A stretch of DNA of 64,000 nt, from contig ML978199.1 of the NCBI GenBank assembly GCA_010015745.1, positions 56,150-120,149 on the forward strand. Direction: 5' to 3'. The position numbers and the translations under genes are program-made. The notes under the pieces are model-generated. The model saw only the letters and a program-made list of their open reading frames with translations. It did not search any database and was not told where the DNA came from. Source of the stretch: Setomelanomma holmii. Its lineage: Eukaryota; Ascomycota; Dothideomycetes; Pleosporales; Phaeosphaeriaceae. Positions 10,197 through 21,364 of this stretch are shown piece by piece. Position 1 is the stretch's first letter; each line of letters starts with the position of its first letter.

Positions 10197-13100
10197 ATGG
10201 GCAAGGATGATGCGGATCATAAGACCAGACAGGGTACGTGTTGGTTTGTGTGCTAGAAGGCACGCTGGGAAACAGCAGCAGACAGGAAAGAAGGTAGCGA
10301 AGGATGGAGTACTTGATACGACATAAATGCGGCCGGAGTTCGAATCGCAGCCATATAGCGTGAAGGCATTGAATCCATTCAGTGCTTGCTGTTCGTGATG
10401 TCCTACAGTGAGGCTTGCGAGGGGTGAGATTAGCGATATGCTATTGCGGTGTGGTATACTTCATGCGAATTACCGCTCCGCATTCGATAGGTGATGCAAT
10501 CCTGTGGAATCTGCTGATAACGGCTTGCGTCGAGTTCTGGTCGGGTTGGTGTTGAAGTTGGCCAATGAGGCTCTGTGCACAAGCGGGTGATACATGACAT
10601 TGCCGTGGTTCTGAAGCACGATCTAGTCTTCCTGTTTACAGCTTGACATCTCTGCCGATCGACTCCGGTCACTGTGCTTGCTGTACAGCCGTCTGACTCG
10701 ATATTCATATCTGATCTATCAAGGTAACATGCTTGCTGCGTGGACTTCGCACTGAATGGACCAAAGGTAAAACAGCGTGAAGGCGATGATGTAGCAAGTG
10801 CGGAGTTTGCCGTGCGCGATAGTTGAGAGCGAGATGCTCTAGACGAACAGATCGTAATCGATATTCAGTAGTGCTCCTTCGTGTTCTGTGCATCGTAAAA
10901 AAAAATGCAGACGGCCGCAAAAGGCGAGAGGATATACCAACAGATCGCGTTGCTAGTTCCACTGGTGGGGTTGTGTGGGGCTTGATAGGACCCAACGAGT
11001 GCGAAAGGACGGTATAGAGTTCAGGTCTGCGGGAAAAGTACGGGTGATGCGGATCATGTAGATCGAAGGGCAATTGTTTCGTGACGCCTTCTCTCGGGCC
11101 TTGACCCGACAGGGCGTTTTCCAGGTGTGATTATGCCGTTGTTCCGGGGACTGCGGTGCTGGTCGCGCGGCAGATGAGGCGGAAGGAGCGGATGAAGGCG
11201 GGGTGTGGGTCGGACCGCACTTGCCAGCCTTCCACCTTCGCGTCATTGCCGCCCTGAGACTTCTTCTCACATGCCGACACTGTCCTATACCCTACACCAC
11301 ATGTGCTTTCTCTCATTGGCAAAGCTGTACATTTCCATCATGGTGACTGAGTACCCGTCCCGAGTGGGACGGACGCGGGAGTGGCGTCGCCGACCCGACG
11401 GCGAACAGCTTGCACGACGACCACGAGGACCATGAACAACGCGACCTGAAGCCACGGCGAACAACGGAAATGTCTCAGGCTCTAGGCTCGCTTGATTTAC
11501 TGTACCCTTGTCACTAATAGTAGCGATACTCCTCCATCTGCCACGTTGTGAGACATTCCCATTGTCTTGAGCAGCACGGCGACTCCGGTACTGCGTGTCT
11601 CGAGCACAGCAACATGAACCTCGAAGCGAGCACGTATCTAATCGCGCACAGCAATCATTCGTAAATCACTCCACGTATGTCCATGAAATCGACATTGCGG
11701 GGAATCCCTTTTTCGCGCGAGTTTCTACTGCGCAATGTGGCGACTTTCACACCAGAAAGGGTCCTTGTGCGCAACAGCCGCCATTGCCAGAAAAATCACC
11801 AATGACGCCACCCCAAGTCAGCTTTCGTCTCCCCATGGTCACTCTGATACCTCTTTGGACAATTATATCGGCCAACCTCAACTAGGCTGAACGTTCTTGT
11901 CATGTTAGAGTACATCGGCATGTCCGTAGCCGAAGACGGCTTGCTTCTTTGCCTAGCTTGACCGACAAACTCCCCATGTACTCGACTACTTACACACGAA
12001 GACTCAACCCAATGTGGAGACCTAGCTCCCGTGTGGGGAAGTGAGCTACATTGCAGCACGTTCCGCAACATGGGAGAGAAGGCGCACCCGAATGAGCGGT
12101 GAGACTGGTCGAAGGCTCAACAGAACTGCTCGGTTAGTCTGGCGAGGCGTCGAAGGCGAAGTCTCACCCTTACAGTCTCCCTCGGACTCAGTTCACTGAC
12201 TTTCGGGTCTGTAAGTGCAACATGCGCGTTGTGTTCTGAGACGTTTTCAAACTGCAACTCCAACGCGGCGTGACGCTCGGTTCAGTGTCTTCTTACACAA
12301 CGTGCGGACCAGGACAGGGGTGGCAGTCAGGGTCGTGCGAAGATATCACGAAATCGTAGCAGGGACCGTTACCGTCAACATGGCTATGATGGCGCAACAG
12401 CACGGCAAATGGGCGATGATGAGTTGCTGCTCCAGGATTCAACACACGACGGTTCTCGAGTAGCCCTCGGGATGGGACGGCCCTCCGCTAGGGCCTGCCT
12501 CCCATAGTTTGCAGTCTTAAGCCTTTGTCGCTTCTAAGCACTGGCCATCACTTAACGCATGCCTCGGGAAGAGGCATATCAATCGCGAGCAGTAGCAGAT
12601 GGCACGATTTGGAATCAAACGATCACTTGTGTCGAAATCATTAAACATCAACGAGCTCAAGTCAGCGCAACAATATTGAGAATCTGCAAGTCCCGCTTCG
12701 AGGTGACACAGCGTTCACGTGGGACGAGCAACATGGCAGAACGAACATCACATGTATTCGCCGCACATGTCGTACGACACATTCAAATTCTCCATGTTTG
12801 GCGTCATTCTTTCGTAGCAACCGCTGCAGCCACCTTACTTGTGAGCGGCAATCTTGATTCATCCTTCCACGTACCCATTACACTTTCGGCTCTGCGCACT
12901 CTGTTGCCGGTTCCTACCACTTGTCGAGGGGCGTTTACAGGGAAGGCCTTTCCCCGCTGAAACCACAATATCGCCGCAACATTTCTGCAAGGCGTTTCCT
13001 GACAACTCATGGACCCTGGTCGAGTTTACATAATCCTGCCAGACATCGCTTGTTTACTGGGTACAGCTTCAATATGCATAAAGTATGGCGTCTCAGGCTA

Positions 13101-13431
13101 AGGTGCTCCGTCCTTCCGACCCGACTTGAAGCTTGCGTGGGCGCCAATGCACCATGCTTTCGGATTGATGGGTCCACAACGAACAGACTACCTACAAGGA
13201 TCTCTACGCATGCTTGATAGCTCGAGATACAAGATGTTCGTAGGGAACCACTTCGCCGGACAACCATTTCTTGCGATACAACAGCGTTTGTAACCTTCCA
13301 TTCTACCACAGATCTTACATAGCATTTTGTACATAGCAACGCAGGTGTTCTCTTCCACCTCAATAACTGGGAGGTTTGCAAGGGGTCACCCAAAAGAGAG
13401 GCAGGTTGTACTCAGCCTAGTGACAATCAGC
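10197..13431. other. Large intergenic region, no gene recognised
   Basis: About 3.2 kb. Reading frames of 60-130 codons occur on both strands, but they overlap one another, lack domains and show no coherent exon chain. A perfect 6-bp stem with 5-nt loop (GGCCCT/AGGGCC) lies at 12479-12495. No tRNA, 5S rRNA or transposon ends were recognised. Confidence 0.45.
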
Positions 13432-15461
13432 ATGACCATCGTCATGCTAGGTGAGAATGGTGAGTGCTTCCTTGGCTAAAAGTCTCAAAGACGTCGCTAG
13501 ATATTTCGTCCTCATCACTGACACGAAACATCACAGTGACAGCATCATCACCGCCTAGTATTGATTCTACCTCGATCAAGGATACCAGCGTTGGCAATAC
13601 GCGCGATGAGCTGGACCAGGAGAAGACATCAAGGTCATCGCTTCCAGAGGCACCTGGCAATGAAGAAATATTACTACGCCGGCCACGACCATCTGTCTCC
13701 ACGATTCTCGCATTTATAGCGCTTTGCTTGTCCATCTTTCTTGTGGCGCTAGACACCGTCTTCATTCCCACGGCCTTACCATACATCTCAGCTTCCTTTC
13801 TCATCCCCGACTCGCTGTATGTCTGGGTAGGGTCCGCGTATCTACTCGCTAATGGCGCTTCGGTACCTTTCTGGGGAAAGCTTTCCGACATCTTCGGTCG
13901 AAAACCTGTTATTGTATCGGCAGATACCATATTCCTCGCCGGCAGTCTCATCTGTGCCGTCTCCTCGAGCGTGAGGATGCTGATCGCTGGTCGAGTCGTT
14001 CAGGGCTTGGGAGGTGGAGGAGTAGTCGTGATGGTGCACGTTTGTGTCAGTGACTTGTTCAACATTCGGTGCGTACCAACTTCGCCCCTCCGGCATTTCC
14101 TGAAGTCACACACTGTCACATAGCTCTCCCATTTCTTACACGACGTTGACGTATTCTAGTGATCGGTCCTTTTACTTGGGCGCGGTCGGTGCCGTTTGGG
14201 CTGTGGCTTCTGCGCTTGGGCCCGTGCTCGGTGGCGTCTTCGCTGAGCACCTGAGTTGGAGGTGGTGCTTCTATATCAACCGTAAGTCAATCACTTCCTC
14301 TCCAATGCATCTGAACTGAAGGCGATCACCATCAACGATGTCTACCTGAATGCTGACAATGAATTAGTGCCTATCATCGCTGCTTCGATTCTGACCCTGA
14401 TCGCAACACTAAGAGTCCGCACTCCACGGACGCCTTTGCTTAGCGGGCTTGCCTCCATGGACTGGCTCGGTGCCGGCACTATCATTGCGGCCGCTGCATT
14501 CCTCCTTGTGGGATTGCAGTTAGGATGCGACTCGTCATTCACGACACCAATGGTCGTAATCTTCCTCGTTTTGGGCTGCGTTCTGCTCACAGCCTTCCCA
14601 CTAACGCAATGGTGGGAAGAAAGACGAGGTCGCGAACCACTGCTTCCACTGCGCATCTTCAAGGATCTCAGCAATCTGAGTGCATTAAGTGTATGTGCCT
14701 GCGATGCGTTGGCCTTCAATTCGGTCGCATATTTTGTACCTTTGTACCTCCAAATTGTGCTTGAGCAGACACCGTCCATTACCGGTGTTTACATGCTGGC
14801 GATTGGGATACCGCTGGCAACAATTTCTTTCGCTTCGGGATGGGTCATCGAGAAAAGCGGTCGCTTCCTTGAGGTTCTGCAAACTGGTCTGTTGTTAATG
14901 ACTGTTGGTGTTGGCCTGCTAGTCACACTCGGTATCGAACTCGACACGGGCAAGATGGTCGCTATCCTCATAGTCATCGGTCTCGGATTTGGTCCCAACT
15001 TTTCCGCCCCTCTTATTGCCTTACAAACGCGCATCCAGGAATCGGACATAGCTACTGGGACATCAGCGTTCGGATTAGTGCGCATGATCTCTGGCGCTAT
15101 CGGGATTGTTGTAGGACAAATCGTCTTTCAGCTCCTCATGAGCAAGCAGTTCGACAGCTTTGTGGATGCTGAGATTCCAAGCGACGTCGCAACACGACTC
15201 ACCCGGGGTGAAGCCATATCCCTGGAGTACACGATCATCAACCTGGCTGGGAAGCAGCAGCTTGCTGCTAGAAACGGGCTCGCGAGCGGATTGAGGGGCA
15301 CATGGATCACCTACACCGTCGTCAGCGCTTTGGGCTTCCTGGTGTCCTTTGGCATAAAGCGCAAGAAGCTCCAGCGTCAATCAGTTTACTGTGACAATGA
15401 GCTCGAGCCCACACCAGTCGAGGCTGCCAGTGCGACAACTCAGACAACCGCGACGCCTTGA
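13432..15461 (+). CDS. MFS multidrug efflux transporter (DHA2-like, 14 TM)
   Basis: Four exons: 13432-13450, 13537-14068, 14160-14281, 14368-15461; about 588 residues. All junctions are GT-AG and keep frame; the first intron has CTGAC 13 nt before its acceptor, which is why I place the start in the short first exon (MTIVML|V) rather than at the GTG near 13464. A hydrophilic N-terminus is followed by TM1 (ILAFIALCLSIFLVALDTVF), 'LPYISASF', the TM2-3 motif 'GKLSDIFGRKPV' and 'GRVVQGLGGGGVVVM', with the other helices to 'GLRGTWITYTVVSALGFLVS'. It probably exports drugs or secondary metabolites by proton antiport at the plasma membrane. No biosynthetic cluster lies nearby. Confidence 0.88.
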
Positions 15462-15690
15462 AAGTGAAGCACTGCCAAAGTGATAGAAAATAGTGTCGCA
15501 CCTTGGAACTTGCAAGGTGATAGATTCACGCGCCTGAGACTCCCTGGGGTACTTATTACCCAGATCACTGCTCGACCTGCAAGCACCATTCTTCGCCGTC
15601 CATCAGCCAACTCAGCTGCATCTCAACTGCATCACTCAACCAACTTCCTCGCGATTGATGCTCAGCAGCACTGTCAAGCCATCTCCGCTC

Positions 15691-16488
15691 ATGACTTTAC
15701 CCAGTCGGTCTGCCGACATATTCTTCGACTTGATGCGCCTTCCAGCAGGTATGATTCCATCCCATGTCAACCCCAAGTCTCCGAGTGCTAACAGTATGCA
15801 GAAGTGCGCAATTTGATTCTACGAAATCTTCATCGATGACGCGACTCAGTCGAGCACCCAAGGTCGCATGCCATTGAATTTCCGCAACAAGTCAGGACTA
15901 CTAGGCACGGGTGCTCTGTCGCACGCCAGCCAGCAACTTCGACAGGAATATCGTCCGCTCTTCATGTCCCGGGTCAAGATCGCCATCCCTGCCAAGCTTG
16001 TGAACCGGTTTATTGCTTCATTATTCCCTTTAGGCGTGCTCAAGTTCACCGTCACAAACTATGTTAGCGATGTTACGATCCTGCTCCAGTGTACGGACAA
16101 TGGTGTATGCGATCTGATGCCGCTTGTGAAGCTCTGCGCAACCTCTCCAACGTTCAACGTCAAATTCGAGGCTGCTCGGTCACACCGGCTTTGCACTAAT
16201 CATCAGATGCCGATGCTGTGTGTTCGTTTGACGGAATTGTATGGGGCCGATCTCAACACGCTGCTTCGTTCGCGGACTTCAGCCACCGCCAGCCTAAACG
16301 CTGAGATCACCTTGCAAGATTGTGCTCCACCAAAATGTAGTGCTTCGGCGGACGAACATTCTACCAGTCCGGGATGCAACCACGAGGAAATCTTCTCACT
16401 TCCGATCCTCAGCGCGATCGTTGAGCCGAAGTGGAGCTTCCGGAACATGGACACAAGGCCTGAACTCTCCTTGACGTATGCAAAATGA
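15691..16488 (+). pseudogene. ELRN-family protein gene, one-base frameshift in the signature motif
   Basis: Exon 1 15691-15748 (MTLPSRSADIFFDLMRLPA) is joined by a 53-bp intron with GCTAAC branch to exon 2 at 15802, giving 'LPAEVRNLI'. An extra C at 15819 then breaks the frame; in the next frame the motif continues 'YEIFIDD' and runs open to 16488 (about 220 codons) with 'LSHASQQLRQEYRPLFMSRV', the second family signature. Other copies in this window read LP-x-ELRN-x-IYE then L-T-Q-x-x-R-x-x-R-x-E-[FY]. The family is large in Dothideomycetes, F-box-like in its start, and of unknown function. The frameshift could be a sequencing error. Confidence 0.65.
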
Positions 16489-17826
16489 GCATAAAAGTGC
16501 GTGGATGGACGGACGAGAATTCCACGGTTGCGCATATCGCAACCGAGCTCGTCTTGAAGCTGATATCGATGAGCAAGTTCTTGATTTCTGGCGGAAGTAG
16601 GAGACACTTTGGGATATGAGCCGGGGAAGGAAGACAGGAGACAAGGACAACGGGTGGTTCAGACCGTGGAAGATCACGGCTCGTGTGAAGGAGTAGCAAG
16701 GAATGGGATTGGTACCAGCATCGTGTGAGAGGCCTGGAAAATGCTGTCGCTACGTGAGTGTCCATCTTCATTGGATGCTCGACGAGTCTGACGCCTGCCC
16801 AGAACAAATAAGCCTGGCAAATACAGGCACGTGGTTTCTTCAAGATTACATACGTTGACCTCCTCCTACGACTCATCTCGTTCGTTTTGAGATTCCGTAA
16901 CCACGATCGCCAGGTCTTCGACAATCCTAATTTTCGTGGAACAGTTGCGGTTTTGAAGCTTCTGCCTGTCTGCCTGTCGTCAAGAAATTGAACGGGCACG
17001 ACAGCACAGACTTCCATTACACCACCGGTCTTATCAGATCGACAACAAAGGGTCTTCGGTGCTTCAGAACGGCTCCAGAAAAGAAATAGCTCCCTAAGGC
17101 GCTAACAGTATGCCCTAGTGCTCGGCTAACTTTCTTGGGAGAGCGCCTCTGGCTATGAACCGTTAGCACGGCGTGGCATGACTTAAGCGACAGCCGCACT
17201 TTGTTTTAGCGGACCCTGACCGTTGCCAGACGATGTTAGCACGCTGCGCACTGGCTGGCGACGACCCCACGATCTTCAGGGTCTGTCTTGGGCTTCGTCA
17301 TTTACGCCGTATCTGGGCTACCTCGTCGCTTCGCCTGGACCCTGTCGTCCTTCCACAGACGCTATCGTGCTTCGAAAATGTTGAACTGATGGTGTTGGAG
17401 ACTCATTTGTTATCGCAGTCGCAATCGTTCTCCATGGACCCTTCTTACTCCCACAGCACCGACGATGTCCCGGTAGTGGCTGGCTTTGCTTTCCGATCCC
17501 AAGACATGCACGCCCGCAATCTTTGAGCCCTTGGACGGCTAAGGTGGACTGTGCACTAGAACACGAAATTTCTGTCCACAGACCCACTCTTCGCGGTCGA
17601 AGAAAGGCGGTGTCGGGCTGTAACCGCCTACGGCCTACGGCCTTCTGCATTATTGTTGTTGAAACGTATCTGGAGTTTGATCGAGCCTAGACTGGGTGTG
17701 CATCATCCAACAGTTTCACCGCCTCGGCACGGGGGCAAATTGCTGGTACAAAATCCAAAGACGTTGCTGCGAAACTCTACACGCCCTTCCTTCGCCTTCG
17801 CCCCTCAGTCTGTTCCATAATTCAGA
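16489..17826. other. Intergenic region, weak minus-strand reading frames only
   Basis: A 202-codon minus-strand frame (16409-17017) overlaps the end of the plus-strand gene. It has no recognisable domain and odd composition, so I do not call it. The right part is the promoter of the desaturase gene; no TATA box stands out. Confidence 0.45.
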
Positions 17827-19149
17827 ATGGGCGCAATCACTACTACCACGACAACGCAGGTCGTCGAGGCACCTAAGGCCTCCTCTGTGCCGGATGTCAA
17901 GACAATGCGGGACGCCATCCCGGCAAAGTGCTTCGAGCGCTCGCTCGTTCGCTCCATGTCCTATGTAGTTCGCGATCTCGTTGCCGTCAGCGCGCTCTTC
18001 TACTCAGCCGTCTTACTCTCCCAGCTCGACGCGCCATTGAGCGTCAAGGTTCCTCTTTGGGCTCTCTACAGCTTCGTCCAAGGCTGCTTCTTCACCGGTC
18101 TCTGGATTCTGGCCCACGAATGCGGCCACGACTCTTTCTCGCCTTACCTCAACGTTAATGCAGCTGTGGGCTGGTTCCTGCACTCATTGTTGATGGTTCC
18201 GTTCTTCAGCTGGAAATTCAGCCACTCCCGCCACCACCGATATGCCAATCACATGGAGAAAGACACCGTCTTTGTACCCAACCGGAAGGCCGAGCTTGAA
18301 GCAAAATTAGAGAAGAAGCCAGGCATCGTCGAGAAATTGATGGATCACACTGCCGCCGATACGCCCATTCTCACCCTTGGTGCTCTCATCTTCCACCAGG
18401 TTTTCGGCTGGCCTGCGTACGTTCTCATGAATGCGGGTGCAGGTGTAAACAGCTTGATCAGGTCGAACCGCGAGGAGAGCCCGAAGTACAAGCAAAGCCA
18501 TTTGGATCCTACCGCACATACTTTCACCGAAGCTGAAGGACCATTTGTTGCGCTGTCAAATCTTGGTCTCATCATCGTCATGACCGCCTTGTACCAAGTC
18601 TCAATGTTCCTGGGCGCTGGAACAACCTTCTTACTCTATGGTCTTCCGTACTTGTGGATGAACCACTGGATCGGTAAGTTTAGCACCGTTCACGCGCGAT
18701 GAGATTGGAACGCGGACTAACCAGATTTAGTCGCGATCACGTATCTCCACCACACACACCCGGATGCGCAGCACTACGAGGCTGAGAACTGGACGTACGC
18801 CAAAGGTGCGCTTTCGACTGTGGATCGCGAATTTGGATTTATTGGACGCCATATTTTTCATGGTATTATTGAGTATCATGTTGTTCATCACATCTTTCCG
18901 TAAGTCTTTCTAAATCTACTATCCTGCAGATTATGCGTGTCTAACATGCGCAACAGTCGCATTCCCTTCTACCACGCCGAAGAAGCAACCTGGGCCATTG
19001 CACCCATGTTGGGCGAGAAGTACATTGAGCAGCGTACCAATTTCTTCGCTGATCTTTGGACCGCGTTTACTGAGTGCAAGTATGTTGAGGAGGGTCCTGG
19101 TGCAATGAAGGGTGGGCTGGTATGGGCGAAGAGCAAGAAGGCGCAGTAA
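17827..19149 (+). CDS. Delta-12 fatty acid (oleate) desaturase
   Basis: Exons 17827-18673, 18731-18899 and 18957-19149 give 402 residues with clean GT-AG junctions. The three histidine boxes of membrane desaturases are present: HECGH (near residue 98), HSRHH (near 134) and HVVHH (near 335, end of exon 2, followed by 'IPFYHAEEAT'). The N-terminal 'DVKTMRDAIPAKCFERS' is the usual delta-12 signature. It inserts the second double bond into oleoyl chains in the ER membrane, making linoleate. The protein is somewhat shorter than many fungal delta-12 enzymes, chiefly at the N-terminus. Delta-12 rather than delta-15 is from overall pattern; bifunctionality cannot be excluded. Confidence 0.93.
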
Positions 19150-19668
19150 AATAGATGCATGGAGGAGGTTGCATTTGTGTTTTGGGACGTTGAAGATACC
19201 CGATAGACGATAGATTTTAGATCAGCATGAGGATGAAAGGGAGATGCGAGTCTCTTCAATATCGAAGCTTGTGTCGTACTATGTGATACTTCTTCGGATC
19301 ATAGTGGACAAACGCCGACCTTAAAGCAAGCGTGTCATCGGCTGCGCGCTGGCATGCACGGTCTGTCAGTTGCATTCCCAAAGAAACTGCAGGATATCTG
19401 CATTCGAACCGGATACATGACGTTAGTCGTGGCGTGCGTATGTGTCCAATTGTTTCGCGTTGCGCCCGAGAGCTCGAACTTGCACTCGCATTCGTACTCG
19501 CATTTTGTATCGATCGCAGCACATCCAACCAAGTCAGCCTACAGGACTTGCAAGAAGTCTGCGGGACGAATTATAGGCACGAGGCTGAATCCCAATTATA
19601 GTAGTGGGAGTTCGATAATCCGCAAATTCGAGGGATGCTCCAGGCCAAATTTGGCACCGAAGCATACA
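19150..19668. other. Intergenic region between convergent genes
   Basis: About 0.5 kb between the ends of the desaturase gene and the HeLo-like/LIM-like gene. It holds both 3' ends. Short reading frames overlap on both strands with no domain character. Confidence 0.5.
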
Positions 19669-21104
19669 TCATGAGTCCTCGATTGGCGAGACAGGTCGCG
19701 AAATAATCGAGAAGAACGACGCTGAGGTTTCTGACTCAGCTTCTTCGTCTGAGGAAGGCTCTTCACTTTCCAAGACTGACTCGGTCCAGTAAGTCTTCAC
19801 CGAGGACGAAGGTGAGTTCGACCTCTCCTCGATGGCAGGCATCCGCGAGATGGTCGTTTTGATTCGCAGCCGCGGGACCAATGTTTCGTAGTGTCGCTTC
19901 TTGAGCATCTTATGGCAATCTGGGCAGACGAAGCCTTGAAGAGTTACCGTGTACCGCATTGTCATGATCACTTTTCCGCATTCGCGGCACTTGAAGCATG
20001 ACGTGCAGCAAACTTCGTCTCGCGCGCCAACAAGTGCTGGATCATTTGTCCAGATGTGGCAATACTTGCACTTCCTCATAGTGTTCTGCAAGTCGTTGCT
20101 TTCGATGCTATCGCCTAACAACTCTGCCAGGTCTGGAGTTTCGCCTAAGGCATGCCTTTGTGATCGTCTGGAGATAGGCTTGCCGTCGAGCTCATATGGA
20201 GGCGCAAGCTCACCCCAGTAGTAAAATTTGACGTGGTCCGCTACATCTGCACGAAACAGTGGGAGTGCCACGACTGACACTACCGATATGTCTGCGAGCG
20301 ACAAGCCAGAAAAGATTGACCAGTCTTGTGTACGGATCGCGGAGCTAATGAGTGAGTAGTCCCCGGCATCACTCCGGACCATTTGATAGACGCGCGATCT
20401 TTGCAAATCTTCATCAAAAGTGAATTGCATCTTCACAGTCTCCCGGACCGAGGTTTTGCTTGCTGCTGGGCCGGCGATCCGGGTGGTGCCGATCGTGCTT
20501 CGTGCGTCGAATGTGTCTTCCATGCGTTTGAGTCTATCGAAGAGCTCTGTGTTTTGATCCAGTATCGCCTGTACCATATCCTCAAGGGTCGCCTGTGATC
20601 TCCGTGCATCCATTTGAGACGCGCTGCACACAGGTCAATGTTGACTTCTTCCGATATGTACATAGCTTACCACTGCAGAATGTTCAGCATCAGCGATATC
20701 GATGTCTTATGCCTCTGCAGCCGCTCGACGATCTTCAAACACTTCTCTTCTGCCTGTGTCCATTTCAATCGTTGCATGGCCGGCACTTTCGCAGCCCTCA
20801 GTCCAGCAAATGGCGCAATAGCCGCGTCAAGATCGGAAAATGTTAACACGGTATCCGTAAGTGTGATAATCAGCTGATTAAGCTGTATCATAGCTGCGCG
20901 ATGAGCTGGTGCCGCAGCGAGGTTTGCGAGCAAGAATTGAAGCGACGATAGAGCAGCCTGCATCTCGCGAACTTCGGTGTCAATCGCGATAAGCACATGC
21001 GGGCCGTCCTTGGCAGTCGAGATTGTGCTGTGCAGCGACTCTACAATCTTTGCGGCTGCGGCTAGAATGCCGACGATGGATGCTGTGATACTGAGAGGGT
21101 CCAT
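19669..21104 (-). CDS. HeLo-like N-terminal domain protein with C-terminal LIM-like zinc finger
   Basis: Exon 1 21104-20671 and exon 2 20623-19669 flank a 47-bp GTAAGC...GCAG intron with a TTGACC branch; total 462 residues. The N-terminus 'MDPLSITASIVGILAAAAKI' followed by long amphipathic helices matches the fungal HeLo-like/STAND N-terminal domain (about residues 1-140), used in cell-death and innate-immunity-like signalling. The middle is mixed. Near residues 330-390 a zinc-binding cluster reads CKYC, then CCTSCFKCRECGK and FVCPDCH, spaced like one LIM domain. The C-terminus is acidic and Ser-rich (SEEPSSDEEAESETSASFFS). No NB-ARC or NACHT is present. The LIM-like call is mine from Cys spacing. 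Confidence 0.78.
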
Positions 21105-21364
21105 GGCTCATCTTTGACGGCGGCATAGTGATGAAGACGTGGAGAAATGCGAGGCTGCGACGGTGACGATCGTTACGTGGCGGTGTCATGCATGATGTGC
21201 TTATCATCCCTCAGCCACCGCCACATGCGTGGCCGCCCGCCAGGGCTACAGCCTCGCCAAAGTCGTTTGGTATGAATATCAACGATACTGTGCATGATAA
21301 ACATGTACTGTATTTGTGGTCACGATGAAGACACCTAGAAGTGACATCCCTCTACCAAACCCAG

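Noticed and set aside
10325..10345. GAGTTCGAATCGC, B-box-like
   Set aside because: No T stem and no upstream A box or cloverleaf. Chance match.
10705..11073. 122-codon minus-strand ORF rich in His, Arg and Ser
   Set aside because: Composition typical of antisense or random frames; no neighbouring exons.
16409..17017. 202-codon minus-strand reading frame
   Set aside because: Overlaps a better-supported plus-strand family member, has no domain, and its composition is not coding-like.
13432..21104. Secondary-metabolite gene cluster around the MFS exporter and desaturase
   Set aside because: No PKS, NRPS, terpene synthase, P450 or Zn2Cys6 regulator found nearby; the desaturase is a housekeeping type.
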